Shown here piece after piece: positions 1 through 11,759 of a stretch of DNA of 64,000 nucleotides (position 1 is its first letter; each line of letters starts with the position of its first letter). Where the stretch lies: positions 20,018,297-20,082,296 of the forward strand of contig NC_063058.1 of the NCBI RefSeq assembly GCF_018812025.1. The letters run 5' to 3'. Under the pieces are notes generated by a model. That model saw nothing but the letters and a program-made list of their open reading frames with translations, searched no databases and was not told the origin of the DNA. Position numbers and translations under genes: made by a program. This DNA comes from Megalobrama amblycephala. Its lineage: Eukaryota > Chordata > Actinopteri > Cypriniformes > Xenocyprididae.

Positions 1-1017
1 TACACCTGTTGGAGGCAGTGCGCATTATGCAAATATCGCACGCCAATTCCATTGGCTTGTTTTAGTTCACTCGAAGCTGATAGGGCTCTCTAGCGATATC
101 CCAATTCGTCGGTCACTACTGACGTACGTCGAACGTGACCGACTGAAAGGGAACGTACATTAGAGCTGAAATCCAACCTGAATGATGACAACACAGAATA
201 AAATACTATCACTAGTGATCATCAAATCCTTTTAACGGTTTATTTTACACACTTTGTGTTTAAGTCTTCCATTTTTTTCACAAAACCTTTGGTCTCTAGA
301 AACCCAGTCAGTTTTGGTTAGAATTCTTCAAAGGCTTATAAACACTGAATTATTACCAACATATGAAATTAAATTAAGGACATGCATCAGAAAAATTGGG
401 AATGTTGGACAATAAATTTATAAATATAACAGCTTGATTTTGCAGTGTTGTCTAATTTATTAATTATTAATTTACTATTAATAAATGTGTTTAAGAGGGG
501 TTTGTGCTCTTTAAAACAAAGAATATTTGTAATTGTAAATTATAGTTTTTCTGCTGTCTGTTTCATTGAAAAAAAAAAAGAAAAAAAAAATTCTTTATAG
601 AATTATCAGTATTCTACATCCACGTTATAAGGGTTAACTAGCTTTTATAACATGGAGCACATTGTCCATCTAGAAATCCTACTCTTCAAGAATACAGGAC
701 TATATAACCAAAATGGATCCTTACGAAGTGTACTTTTAATAACTCTACCAATTAATTGTAATCTCCTCTCTCTGTTCTGATGTCTAGTCAAGCCAGGTTA
801 AGTTAGCAGTGGAGGAGAGAGACAGGGAGGAACAGGCTGTAGACTACTTTGGTCCGTGTACGTTTTGATAGTTTGTTTTCCAATTTGAAATGAAATACGC
901 AGAAACGAGAAAACGGTCGTTTCCCGTTTTTTCGTTTGTTAAAAAAAACGGAAAAACGAGATTTTGACTCGATTTTCGTTTTTTTCGGGTCACGCCCCTA
1001 TCTATCCTAAGCCCCTA
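1..1017. other. AT-rich intergenic DNA, no gene seen
   Basis: No coding exon, Mx similarity or clear transposon boundary was recognised here. There is an A-rich tract at about 568-591. If copy A of the Mx array has its first exons to the left, this is intronic or intergenic DNA. Confidence 0.4.
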
Positions 1018-1490
1018 GACTTAGGTTAGCTAAAGAATCCTAAAAAATGACCCGCACTTGATAAGAATCACAAGCTGAAGTGTTATAAAATACATGAAGA
1101 CTGGGTTTTTATAGGCCTTATGGACAGACAGCTTGAGAGTGACTCCTGAAGGACCAGCACCACATCCTCTTGTACCACTGTTTGAAGAATTTATCTTCCA
1201 GAATCTGGCAGTAAGTTTTGGAAGATCATTTTTAGTCCATCTCTGCAAGACAGACATTTCAGGATAAGAGATGGACTAAAAGTGAACTCAAACACCTTAC
1301 TGCCAGATTCTGGATAAATTCTTCAAACAGTGGTACAAGAGGATGTGGTGCTGGTCCATCAGGAGTCATTCTCAAGCTGTCTGTCTATAAGCCCTATTAA
1401 AACCCAGTCTTCATGTATTTTATAACACTTCAGCTTGTGATTCTTATCAAGTGCAGGTCATTTTTTAGGATTCTTTAGCTAACCTAAGTC
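1018..1490. repeat. Large imperfect inverted repeat (hairpin, arms about 225 bp)
   Basis: The left arm (about 1018-1244) and the right arm (about 1267-1490) are near-perfect reverse complements separated by a spacer of roughly 22 bp. The arms begin with GACTTAGGTTAGC and end with GCTAACCTAAGTC. The open frame on the minus strand of the left arm has no recognisable similarity and is mirrored in the right arm, so it is probably not a gene. A foldback transposon is the likely origin, but no target duplication was identified. Confidence 0.8.
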
Positions 1491-2100
1491 TCTGAGATCC
1501 TGAGACCTTGCACTTCTGGAGACTCCAGGTAGGTTGCAGTTCTGGAAAATGGTGGCGCTGGAGACTAAAGGGTTCCTGATGGTTTCACACTTAATTCTTC
1601 ACCTTAATTCTTAATTATTTTGCAGTTAACATGTGTCTTTTCTTTTCCACCTGTTTTTGTCTGACCCCGCTGACCCAATGAGCATTTTGCTGTCCCTTGG
1701 TCATGCTTTAACTTTGCAATTTCTAGTATTGCATTAGTATTGCGTCCTTCTCATGAGTATTTAATAATTTTTGACTTTTCAGTCTGAGTTAAATCTCTTT
1801 TTTGGCTCATTTTGCCTGTAAAAGAAAACTTGCCTAATAATTCTGCACACCTGAATATAAGGTATTTTTCATTTCCAGCCTTCATGAACAATTATATATC
1901 ACTTATAAATGATTAAAAACAATATTAATAGTAGTTATTAAGATTGATGTGGATTGGAATTGGTAAAATGTGCTTGGGAAAAAAATATGATCAGAAAATC
2001 AACTTGCCTAATAATTCTGCACTCCCTGTATTGTGGTTCATTGTTCATAGTTTTTGAGGGTGTTCAGAGGGCCATGCAAGTAAGTATAAAATATGCACTG

Positions 2101-2262
2101 CAAAAAAGGGGTGTCTAAAAACAAGATAAAAACACTAAATCTAAGGGAAAAGATACTCAAAATAAGTGAAATTATCTGTCAATGCAGCAAGATAATTTCA
2201 CTTGACAAGATTTCTTGAATTAAGATTATAATGCAAAGTTAAACACTTAAAATAAGAATTTT
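2101..2262. repeat. Short foldback repeat (MITE-like)
   Basis: The core is a hairpin in which AAGTGAAATTATCT is followed about 14 bases later by its near-complement AGATAATTTCACTT. It is flanked by AT-rich sequence with repeated CTTAAAATAAG-like words. This is typical of small non-autonomous fish DNA transposons. The boundaries are uncertain. Confidence 0.45.
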
Positions 2263-3140
2263 TTTCCTGATCTTTGCTGTCCATTGGTGTGTAGGCCCTA
2301 CTCCACTGCCACCTTTGATCACCAGGGAGTCAGTCAAGAGAGAGTGAGTACACTGGTCCACTTGCACTTACTACTCAGCTTTGTAGGGGCTTTGGGGAAT
2401 GGAACAGTAGGTATGCATATTTACAGGGACCGCAAGGATGGTGTACTGGTGGGTGGTGTCCGACCAATTGTGGTGGGCCGGTCTGAGCAAAAATGCTAGG
2501 GCCATTTTTTTGTCCCACTCCAGCCCTGTTGATATATCATTCCTAATTTATATTTTTATATTTGTAAAGATGTGCATCAGAGGGATAACAAAATATTAAA
2601 TAACAACAATAAAATATTGTGAATAATATAAGTTGTTTTATAGTTGTATAGAATCGAATTGACACAGTGGTTTACATTCTTTTGTTAACAAAGTTTGTTT
2701 GTAACATTTACAATGTTTATAAAGAAAATGAAATGATAATAATCTCGAGAGAAGGCCTATATTCAAAGCTGACTCACCTATGGTTTCTCAACAGTTTTTT
2801 GCATCTCTCCACCACCACATTTGACAGGTTTGGAAAAAAATATGATCATTTTGTGTGAACTATCCCTAGTATAAATATGTTTATACTAATATTTAACCTT
2901 AGTGCACTGATAGCTGCATTAATATTAACCATACAAACAACAGACAGCGAGAAAAAAAAAAAAAAAAACGATTTGATTTTTAAAATAATCCTTTATTTAA
3001 TTTTTTTATAATTATTATTAGTAATGCACCTATTTTGATTTTTCATGGCCAATAAAAGCAAATTGGCTGATTCTGATTTTTTTAAAGCAAATTTATTTGT
3101 TTGTTTAATAGACCCTTTTACTGTTTGTGCACAATGATGA
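2263..3140. other. No gene recognised
   Basis: A 71-codon open frame (2284-2499, +) is more GC-rich than its surroundings but resembles no family I recognise. The rest is AT-rich, with a poly-A tract near 2951-2968. Nothing here is called as a gene. Confidence 0.35.
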
Positions 3141-3151
3141 CGTAGCAACGT

Positions 3152-3360
3152 ATGCGCGCACATTTTGGCAACGAAACTATGGTGTCAAGCTATGCGAGTG
3201 GATTAAGCAACACAGACAGAGAAAGTTATTTTAAAAAGTTGACTTTATCAAATGGTATCCGGCTACCAGATCCGTTTACTATAGTGGAGTGGATAGAAGA
3301 CGTTAGCAGATGGCCAAATATACAGTGGCCAGATATATATATATACAGGGTGCGATTTGT
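3152..3360 (+). pseudogene. Fragment of a repetitive fish ORF (transposon-associated), relic
   Basis: The translation contains SSYASGLSNTDRESYFKKL followed by LPDPFTIVEW and WPNIQWPDIYIY. From memory, this pattern resembles the N-terminus of a multicopy fish protein family that also carries a YqaJ-type nuclease domain and behaves like a mobile element. Only this one segment is present, and it runs into a TA microsatellite (about 3336-3346) and then loses similarity. No splice-compatible partner exon was found. The family assignment is recollection, not a search result. Confidence 0.35.
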
Positions 3361-3388
3361 AGGGGGGATGGGGGGGGGGGTTATGTAA

Positions 3389-4501
3389 ATGTATGTGTTA
3401 TGTAAATGAGCATGATCAGTTGTTTTTCATTTAAATTATTGTATAATTTCAAGATTAACAGCAAAAACAGCATGGTCTGACTTTAGCTTTGTGAAATTAT
3501 GCTACGTAAGACACCTGCACAAAACAAAATCAGCAGACGGACTGAATGAAGATGCAAATTCACTCTCTGACAGTAGGTGGCAATAATGGAACAGCACTGA
3601 TGTAGCGTTTCCATGGTTACCTCTATACACACACAGCAGCGCTGCATTATGGAGATAAGAGGAAAAACCATCACAACTTTTCTGAAGACAGTTCCCTTCA
3701 GAGATACATTCATATCAACCCCAATTTAATATTTATATTATTCTTCCTATTTTTCGCCAGCAGTGAGCTTGTGCATGGTGCAGTATTTTCTCCACTGGCG
3801 TGTCTGTTCTCCTCTTTGTGTCCGTTTTCAGCGTGTGCCTGTGTTAACGTACTTTTTACAGGCTTAGTAAATATTTCCTGAAACTTTGGGAAATTGTTAC
3901 AAAGCAGTTTATTTGCAAGCCCGGAATAAAGATAGACCAAAATAAAACTAAAAAACCTTTGGGTTTATGACCAGTGGACTAGTGCATCTCTATTTTGATC
4001 ATGAACTCATGTACGCGCCATATTTGGAACTAAGATTTAAAGTTTGTCTGTAAAGTACACCAAGAAATTGGCTTTATAAAACATTATTTAACGCATGATT
4101 AAGTGGATGTTATTTCTATGAGGATTTTGTGTTATTTTTCAAAGACCTAATAAATTCTCAAAAATAAACGTAGGGTCTACGGTAGGCTAATGATAACCAT
4201 ACAAACCTCAATGTACGAGTAAATAGGAAAATAAGGAGTAAATAAACATTTTCAAAGACCAAGACAGCTTAGGCCTACCTCAAGATGCTTTTTCAGATTA
4301 GAAGTTGAATCCTTTTTTTTTTTTGAATCCTTAGAAGTTTTGTTGCAGGTAGACATAGCTTGCATTGCACTATGATGTTACTGTACGTCCTTTTTCATGT
4401 TTACAAGTAAAACTGTCTTTGAATTTCCACTAGAGAAATGAGTTATGCCGTTTTCCCGTCCATTTTTTGCGTGCGATTGTTTTCTGCACCCTGCAGATTG
4501 C
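3389..4501. other. No gene recognised
   Basis: AT-rich DNA with two short minus-strand open frames (3483-3713 and 3710-3940). These have no recognisable domain and no splice support. No transposon ends were identified. Confidence 0.35.
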
Positions 4502-4509
4502 TATTAACT

Positions 4510-6931
4510 CAGTGGTTCTCAACCCGCGGCCCGTCACCAATGTAAATGCGGCCCGCGAAATACGAATCTGACGTCACGCCGCATTGAGTTCTGGGTAACT
4601 TCTTTGTTTATTCGCCATCTTGACAGGATCGCGCAGCCTTTCCGTTATTGAGTTTAGTGCAGTAATTTGTTTTCTGTCATGATTGTGAAAAATGTCACTA
4701 TTGTATGTCATTAATGCTGCATCGATAATTGTGATAGTAACTCAGATCATCGTTCTGAGAGAAAACAAGACAGTGAAAAACATTTTTTTCGCCTTTTCTA
4801 CGTGTAAAAACACCAAGGGAAGCAGGTCGAGGAGATGACGAGAAGACGCCGGATGGCAAATCTATTATTAATGGCACTGATTAAACCCACTGCTTATCAC
4901 TCAATAAAAGAATGGCATTGCTAAGTGTTTTTGAACGTTTTGATTTCGTTTGGTTTAATAATTAACATTACCTTTGCAAGTCTGACTCTCACTGCGCTCG
5001 TGAATTAGCAGAACTTGACGGGGACATTCAAATGCTTAACAAGAAAAACCCTTCATGTGACAAACAAACAATTCTGTACATATTTATTAAAGCATACTGC
5101 GTGGAGATACGCAAATGAGCCCAAAATATGAACGCAACACGTTTATAAAAACGGTTTCCTCTCGTGTCCTCTCAAGAAAAGGCTTAATGCACTTAGACTG
5201 ATATTAAAGAGACTAAACTCTATTTACAAATAAAGCACATGCAGAAAAACGGATGAGACCAAAATATAAACTTTAAGTATCACTTAAAATGCAAGCATTT
5301 TATACATTTTCTTCATAACGGTTTTATAAAGGTATGAAATTGCTTAGTGTGGTTGTCATTTGTTAAAATAAATATAAAAATACATTGTGTTCGTGTCCGT
5401 CTGTCCGCTGAATTTGACCCATAATCTCTGATTCTCCTCATCTGTGATCGTGGAAAAGGGGGATTACAATGACAACAGTTGTAGGCCTACTCAGTATGCT
5501 CGTTTAAGCACCATTTAAATGTTTCCAACAAATAAATGAATCGACTTTTCTCAGTGTTGATCACATAGATTTATTTGGATATTCATACGATGGCTGAAGC
5601 AGTGGTGAGCGTCCAGCGTGCGACACGGTAAACAAATCAACATTGTAAATAAAATTCTACAAAACTTCAGTGAAAAAAAATAAATAAATAAAATGATCAT
5701 GTGACGCGATAAAATAGTTTCTATTGCCTGCAAACGAAACCATTAAAAATGTTAACGTTCCACTTAATGGCAGAAACAAAACAAAAGGTAAGCAAGAATC
5801 CATATTAATTTCAGTACGAGTAATAGAGGGCGATCCTGTCAAAATGGCGGCGCCGCCCCGGCATGCAACGAGGCGTGACGTCGGTTCGTATTTTCTTGCC
5901 GACCACAATTTAAAAAATAAATTATAGCATTACAATTTATTTTTGTTTTTAAATTTATTTAAAGTGAATTAAACAAATATAAATGAGCTATAATGCTTTA
6001 TTTGTCATATAAAATCATTTTGGTGAGCATTTATTATTTTCAGACATCAGGCAAAGTAATGACGCAATCACTCAGTTAACGAACACTTTTACAAGCATGC
6101 ACTTTGGAAGAGTTCAAACAGTAGCCATTATTTTTGTAAATTTAGGGCTCAAAATGGTCAAATTTGTTATTAGATGAGAAAAACTAAATGTGGAACATAC
6201 AATGAAGGAACACATGCAAACAAGAAGAGTCGCAGCATCAGCAGTAAAGGTAAGAAGAATGGAAGAATCAGTTAATGAGCGAGATGGGCAGCCTTCCTGT
6301 TTGCTCTGTAGTAAAGTACTAACTTGACAAGCAAAACCTACAATTTCAAAAGACTGAACTGTGAATTCGATGCGTTTGTTTGATGTACTTGTATTTTAAA
6401 TCAGTAATAAATAACAGCATCAGCGCGGCTGTGACTCGAATGAGCCCAACTCTGCATGCGCTCGCTGATCCGACGCTGCGCGAGGGATTGTGACATGACA
6501 GAATGCTTGATATTGTCAGAGATTGTAATTACAATGCGCTCAATGTTGTTTATAAAAAGAGCTGAGTAAAAATTTGCTAATCAAGGCGTTTGGTTTGTGT
6601 GATTGTTTAGTGACTATTGCGATGCTGTTGAAGAGAGTCATACAGTCATACAGAATTAAATAGCAACTTAAAGTGATTGTATATACAGTTTGTGTATGTT
6701 CATTGAGCATTACTGTCTGATTATTATTGTAAAGCTAATGTCAGTAAGTTATTTAAGTTGTTATTTATTGTGTGCAACATCTAGGTATAATGATAGTATT
6801 ATCTGCTAATACAATAACTTTAAATCTGATTGGTTTGCATTGGTGATGTCATATGTAAATTATATGCAGCCCGCGAGACTTGCACTTGGACCATTGTGCG
6901 GCCCACTGGGAAAAAAGGTTGAGAACCACTG
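4510..6931. mobile_element. hAT-type DNA transposon, 2.4 kb, degenerate
   Basis: The ends are inverted repeats: CAGTGGTTCTCAACC at 4510 and its complement GGTTGAGAACCACTG ending at 6931. The left flank TATTAACT (4502-4509) recurs at 7668-7675, giving the 8-bp target duplication expected of hAT elements. The right copy is displaced because a second element (6935-7667) inserted into it. Inside, near 6259-6329, a short frame reads PSCLLCSK, which resembles the cysteine pair of a BED-type zinc finger as found in hAT transposases, and then stops. No intact transposase frame remains, so the element is non-autonomous or dead. Confidence 0.8.
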
Positions 6932-6934
6932 TAT

Positions 6935-7667
6935 AGAATACCTCAGGGATGACGCATTTTTGTAGGCAAAACCCAGAAGCGAGTTAGCATTTTAGGGCTT
7001 CCGGTTCCAACGCCGTAAAGTCTATGGGTTTTTTGAATGGGTTTTTGCTAAATCGCCTGAAATAAGGTCTGTGGTTAACAAAGCCTCTAAATATTTTCAC
7101 GTTTTGATCTATGACATAAAACACACCAGTTATAACCCGCTTGTGATTTTTTAAACATTTACTGTGTCTTAAAAACGGCGGTTGCTAACAAGGTGCTAAA
7201 ATGGACTACTTCTTTTGGCAGGGACTTTAGACGTCATCATGACAAACAGGACATTTGGACAGTATTGCTCATGAAAAAGTGGATAAGTATTCATACACGG
7301 CGCAGATCATAATCAGCGAGCATGTTTTTAAATAGAGTTGTTTTTTAAATACAGTTTGAGGACGCTTGGTGGTGGTGACGTTGATCCACGACTATGGTGT
7401 GCTGTAGTCCGTTTATAGCCTACTGTTAGCCTTTTATATCTGACGACTTTATGTAGGCTTCAAAATGTACAAATGTTGTGTTAACTTGTAAAGATTATCT
7501 TGACAGACAAAACGTGTAAGTGTCATAACCCTTTGTTAAAAACAGAGCTTATTTTTTGCAATTTTCCAAAAGTCTATGGGAAAAATGAATAGGATTTTGA
7601 TCGAGGGAACCTGTGTGCCGCTAACTTCCGGGTTGGCCTACAAAAACATGTCATCCCTGAGGTACTC
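6935..7667. mobile_element. Nested DNA transposon with GARTACCTCAGGGATGAC ends
   Basis: The terminal inverted repeats are AGAATACCTCAGGGATGAC at the left and its near-complement ending GGTACTC at 7667. It is flanked by TAT on both sides (6932-6934 and 7668-7670). It sits inside the right-hand target duplication of the hAT element, so it is the younger insertion. A TAT or TA duplication would fit a Harbinger-like or Tc1/mariner-like mechanism, but no transposase is present to decide. Confidence 0.7.
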
Positions 7668-7675
7668 TATTAACT

Positions 7676-8080
7676 GAACAGGCTGTGCGCGCATTGTTTT
7701 TTTTTTTTTGTATTTTGTTTTTTTTAACAGACAGCTTTACGTTAATAGCCTGTTAAATGAAATAAATGACATTAAAATTCAAATTAATCACTTTGGTAAT
7801 CTATACTTTTTGAATGTAACTGTAATTTGATTACCATCTATTTAAAATGTAACTGTAACGAATTACAGTTACTCAAATTTTGTATTTTAAATACGTCGTT
7901 ACATGTATTTTGTTACTCCCCAGCCCTGTCTGTCTGTCTGTTTTACTTATTTTCTGCAAACCATATATTAAATGCATATGCGTCATCAGATATGAGATGA
8001 ACCACGGTGCAAGTGCGTGCCGAGTGTGCAGAACAGTACGGTTCAATTTTTTACCGAGAACCATTTCACCCCTAATAAAC
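7676..8080. repeat. Repetitive AT-rich DNA, probable MITE fragment
   Basis: Alternating TAACTGTAA/TTACAGTTAC words at about 7810-7910 form a self-complementary region ending with GTTACTCCCCAGCCCTG. This is like common short fish DNA transposons. No gene is seen. Confidence 0.4.
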
Positions 8081-8084
8081 ACAC

Positions 8085-8222
8085 TCCTAAACCTTGTGGA
8101 AAGCCTTGAAAGAGTTGAGGCTGTTATGGCTGCAAAGTGTGAGCCAACTCCATATTAAACCGTACGGATTAAGAATGGGATGTCATTACAGTTCATGTGC
8201 ACTTTTGGCGATATATACAGTA
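8085..8222 (+). mobile_element. Tc1/mariner-like element end, relic
   Basis: The stretch running from CCTTGTGGAAAGCC through GGGATGTCATTACAG to TTTTGGCGATATATACAG looks like the 3' end of a Tc1/mariner-family element known to me from fish genomes. No left end or transposase is present beside it. It lies about 50 bp upstream of the first Mx exon of copy A. The assignment is by recollection of the repeat. Confidence 0.4.
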
Positions 8223-8275
8223 TATTTTTTTTAAATACTAAACATTGTTAATTATACAGTATTTGTGTATTACAG

Positions 8276-10207
8276 CCCAGAATGAACTGGCAGGAAAAGG
8301 GGTAGGAATATGTGATGAGCTCATCACATTAGAGGTCATGTCACCAGATGTGTGTGACCTCACACTGATCGATCTACCTGGAATTGCCCGAGTCCCAGTA
8401 CAAGGACAACCAGAGGATATTGGAAACCAGGTGAGCTGTATAATCTGATTTTGCACTTTGAGCTATTATCAATCCAGGTTTTAAACTTTGTCTTTATGTC
8501 TTGTAGACCAAAAGTCTGATCATGCAATTTATTAAGAAGCCAGAAACTATAAACCTGGTAGTGGTCCCTTGTAACACTGACATCGCAACAACAGAAGCAT
8601 TAAAAATGGCCCAAGAAGTAGATCCTAAGGGCAGAAGAACTCTCGGTAATTAAACAGATGGTCTACACAACATCTAATATATCAACACATATCTTTGAGC
8701 ACCTCTGTCTGCAAATGCACATTTTACAAAATTACAATTTTTCATTTTCACAGCCATTTTGACCAAGCCAGACCTCATAGACAAGGGAACAGAGAAGAAC
8801 ATTCTGGACATTGTCCACAACAAAGTGATTCCTCTCCGCAAAGGTTACGTCATGGTGAAGTGTAGAGGACAAAAGCAGATCGATGAGAAAATTCCTCTGG
8901 AGGAGGCAGCTCAAATGGAGAGAGATTTCTTCCAAAATCATGACCATTTCAGGTTAAAGATAGAAAAGAATAGAAAAGAATAGAATTTTGTTCCCTAATG
9001 CTAAGTTTTCTGTTACTTTGTCCTCTTTGGTAATATCTCTAAATTAATATTTCAAAATTGCTGAATTTGGACCTCCCTTTAGTACTCGAGTATAAGGTTT
9101 TATTAATATTAATTTGTTGTCATTAAATTGAATGACAATTGAATTTGCAAAAGTTTTCCTCCACTAATGCATCCCTAAAAAATAATTTTATTAATGTTAA
9201 AATAATGCCATTATTAATGCACCTTACAAAAAGTGCCTTCTCTTTTTCTACAGATGCCTCTTGACTGAGGATAGAGCAACTATCAAATGTCTTGCCATCA
9301 GTCTGACTAAGTGTCTCGTTAATCATATCAAAGTATGTTTCTAAATTTCTCAACCTAAAAAATGTCTATTCATACTGAGTATGAATTTAGTTTAAAAGTG
9401 AACTGCAATTTGTGGCAGGATGGATTGCGAGACTATAACTAAATTGAGTTTTACCCCTTTTTTTGTCAGAAATCACTGCCACAGCTCAATGAGCAGACAA
9501 CAAAGCTGTTGTGGGACGTGAAAAATGACCTCAAAGAGTGTGAGGGTGGACCACCAAATGACCCTAAGGGGGCCAAACAATTCCTCACTGAAGTAAGGTC
9601 TCAAATCATCATTTTATGATGATCACTGCAATTCTTTTTGTTTCTGGGAATTATTAGGGCTCCAAGCTACAGGATCCCCACTGTGTTTGTTCAGATTTTC
9701 TCCTTTATTTTTCAAAATAAGGGCAAAATAGAACTCTAATTGGGAGCAGGTTGGATTGGGTTTCCTATACTGTATGTATTTTCTGATAGTTTGTACATGA
9801 GGTCCTGCCCACTGCTGGAGCTTCTGCCCCTTTTTAGTAGTTCAGGCAGCTTCATTCTTCTCCTTTTACACACATTTTATTGGTATTGCAAAAGAAAACT
9901 TAAGATTGGCCAAGAATTTGTAATATTAAGTCACATTTATAGTTGATTGGGGTCATAACCTGCATTTTAAAACATTTTTTATAATGTTATCTGAGGTCCA
10001 CTAACATGTTTTTTTTTTTTATATAAAACATTTCTTAGAAGTAATAATCTATTTTCTTTTTGCATTTATGGCAGATTTTTTTTAATCACAGTTTAATGTC
10101 ATTAAAAGCCTTTTATTTATAGGAACTCAGTAATAACTCAACAGCATTACAATTTAGCTTTCTGTACTTTGGCAGGGGAAAGCACCCTGGACAGATGGCC
10201 AGTCCAT

Positions 10208-10245
<38 letters not shown>

Positions 10246-11581
10246 GCAATTTTACGGTCCAATTCAGCTAACCTTCATGTCTTTGGACTACGCATGCTTT
10301 TGCTATTTAATGGTAACATAACAGGCTCATGAAACAAATATTATTTTTCTCACAGACCTTAAAAAGATTCAGCGATCAAATCAAGTCCTTATCATCAGGA
10401 GAGTTGATCATTAAGGAGAATTTGTTTGTCCATCTTCGGGCTGAATTCAAGAAGTGGAATGGTCATCTTAACAGTACAAAGACACCTTGTCAGTGTAACT
10501 TCAATTTTAAGAAAAATGCTATAAGTTTGAATGTGCTGTTGTTTTCTAATAGTTCTAATGAAAATAAATAAGAAATCCATTTTGTTTCTAAAAAAGTTAA
10601 AAATGCGAAAGAGTTGAGCCAGAGAAACAGAGGGAGGGAACTGCTTGGCTTCAGCAACTACAAAGTGTTTGAAACAATTCTGCAGAAACATGTGGCTACA
10701 CTTGAGGCGCCAGCCAGTGAATTACTTCATACCATAAAAGGTACCATCACACATCTTTGTGTTTAAAGACTTTCTGGTTATTGTTGAGGACATCCAATAT
10801 AAAACCAAAAGATTAGATAACTAACTAAATTACTTAAATAATTTTAGTAAATTGACTGTTTATCTTATTGATTTATTTCTCCTTAAAGACATCATCACCA
10901 CACATTTGACTGAAGTGGCGATTCAGTGTTTTAGGAACTACTCTGTCCTTATAAACATCACTAAGGTAAATATTGCTCCTGAATAGTGGCAATATAGTGG
11001 AATAGCCCATTTTTAATCCAGTCTAAAGAAGTTTCTTATTCATTTGACTCCAAAGGACAAAATCATCAACATTCAGTCAAGTCAGCAAGAGAAAGCAGAG
11101 CAGAGGATCTCAGAGCTGTTAGAGATGGAAAACATGATTTACACTCAAGATCCCATCTACTTGAGGATCTTAAGTGAAATTACAAATGAGGGGTTTTCAG
11201 AGGACCAGTTACCAGTCTTTGACAAAAAAATGAAGTACAGTCATATGCTGGAGGCGTATTATGAGGTAGATCTTCTTAGTTTTCAGTAACAAATTTACAG
11301 CACAGTGCTCTTGGTGTGTGGAAGTAACTTGGTAACTTGTTGTTTTCTTTCAGATTGTGGTGCAGCGGATGGCTGACCATTTACCCATGATAATCTCCCT
11401 TTTCATGCTGAAGGAGACCGCTCAGATCCTGTCTATTGACATTTTGAGTTTACTGGATGGGGCAAATGTGAGCGAGCTCCTGTCTGAGGACTCTGAGGTC
11501 AGCAAAAGGCGCACTGAACTACGAGCTCGCCTGGAGCGTTTGACTGCTGCTCAGTCAGAACTTAACAATTTTACTGACTAG
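8276..11581 (+). CDS. mx: Mx dynamin-like GTPase, copy A (5' exons not in window)
   Basis: Ten exons with GT-AG borders: 8276-8430, 8507-8645, 8754-8952, 9254-9332, 9470-9592, 10356-10488, 10597-10740, 10889-10965, 11056-11265 and 11354-11581. Their phases join into 494 codons plus TAG. Mx proteins are interferon-induced large GTPases that oligomerise through a stalk and restrict viruses in the cytoplasm or nucleus. Visible motifs are G3 (DLPG, first exon), G4 (TKPD, third exon), the stalk exons with the [11 protein letters not shown] segment, and the C-terminal GTPase effector domain ending SELNNFTD. The exons with the start codon, G1 and G2, present in copies C and D, were not found in the 8.2 kb upstream. 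They are either beyond the left edge or lost. Poly(A) signals follow at 11707 and 11754. No stop or frameshift was seen. Confidence 0.9.
10215..10245. repeat. (CT)n microsatellite
   Basis: About 15 uninterrupted CT units in the intron between the fifth and sixth visible exons of Mx copy A. Confidence 0.95.
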
Positions 11582-11706
11582 TGTATAATGCATTTTATTC
11601 ATATTTTACTTGTCATGCGTGTGTCAGGGTGTGGGGCTATGGTAAGGATATAGAAGTGTTGCTCTTCTTCTGCAAAGGCAGTCTTTCACCTGTCTATCTA
11701 TGATGT

Positions 11707-11712
11707 AATAAA
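11707..11712 (+). terminator. Poly(A) signal of Mx copy A
   Basis: AATAAA lies 126 bp after the stop codon. A second AATAAA lies at 11754-11759. Either could direct 3' end formation. Confidence 0.55.
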
Positions 11713-11759
11713 GAGGCACATTCCACAATGAGTCCTAATCTGGGCTTGGTTTCAATAAA

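Noticed and set aside
5551..5927. Overlapping short frames on both strands as genes
   Set aside because: They lie inside the degenerate hAT element, have no recognised domain, and are open by chance.
10356..10571. Longer version of the Mx copy A stalk exon ending after CAGTGTAAC
   Set aside because: A donor at 10489 (after ACACCTT) gives the 133-nt exon that matches the phase of the next exon in all four copies; the longer frame breaks the phase.
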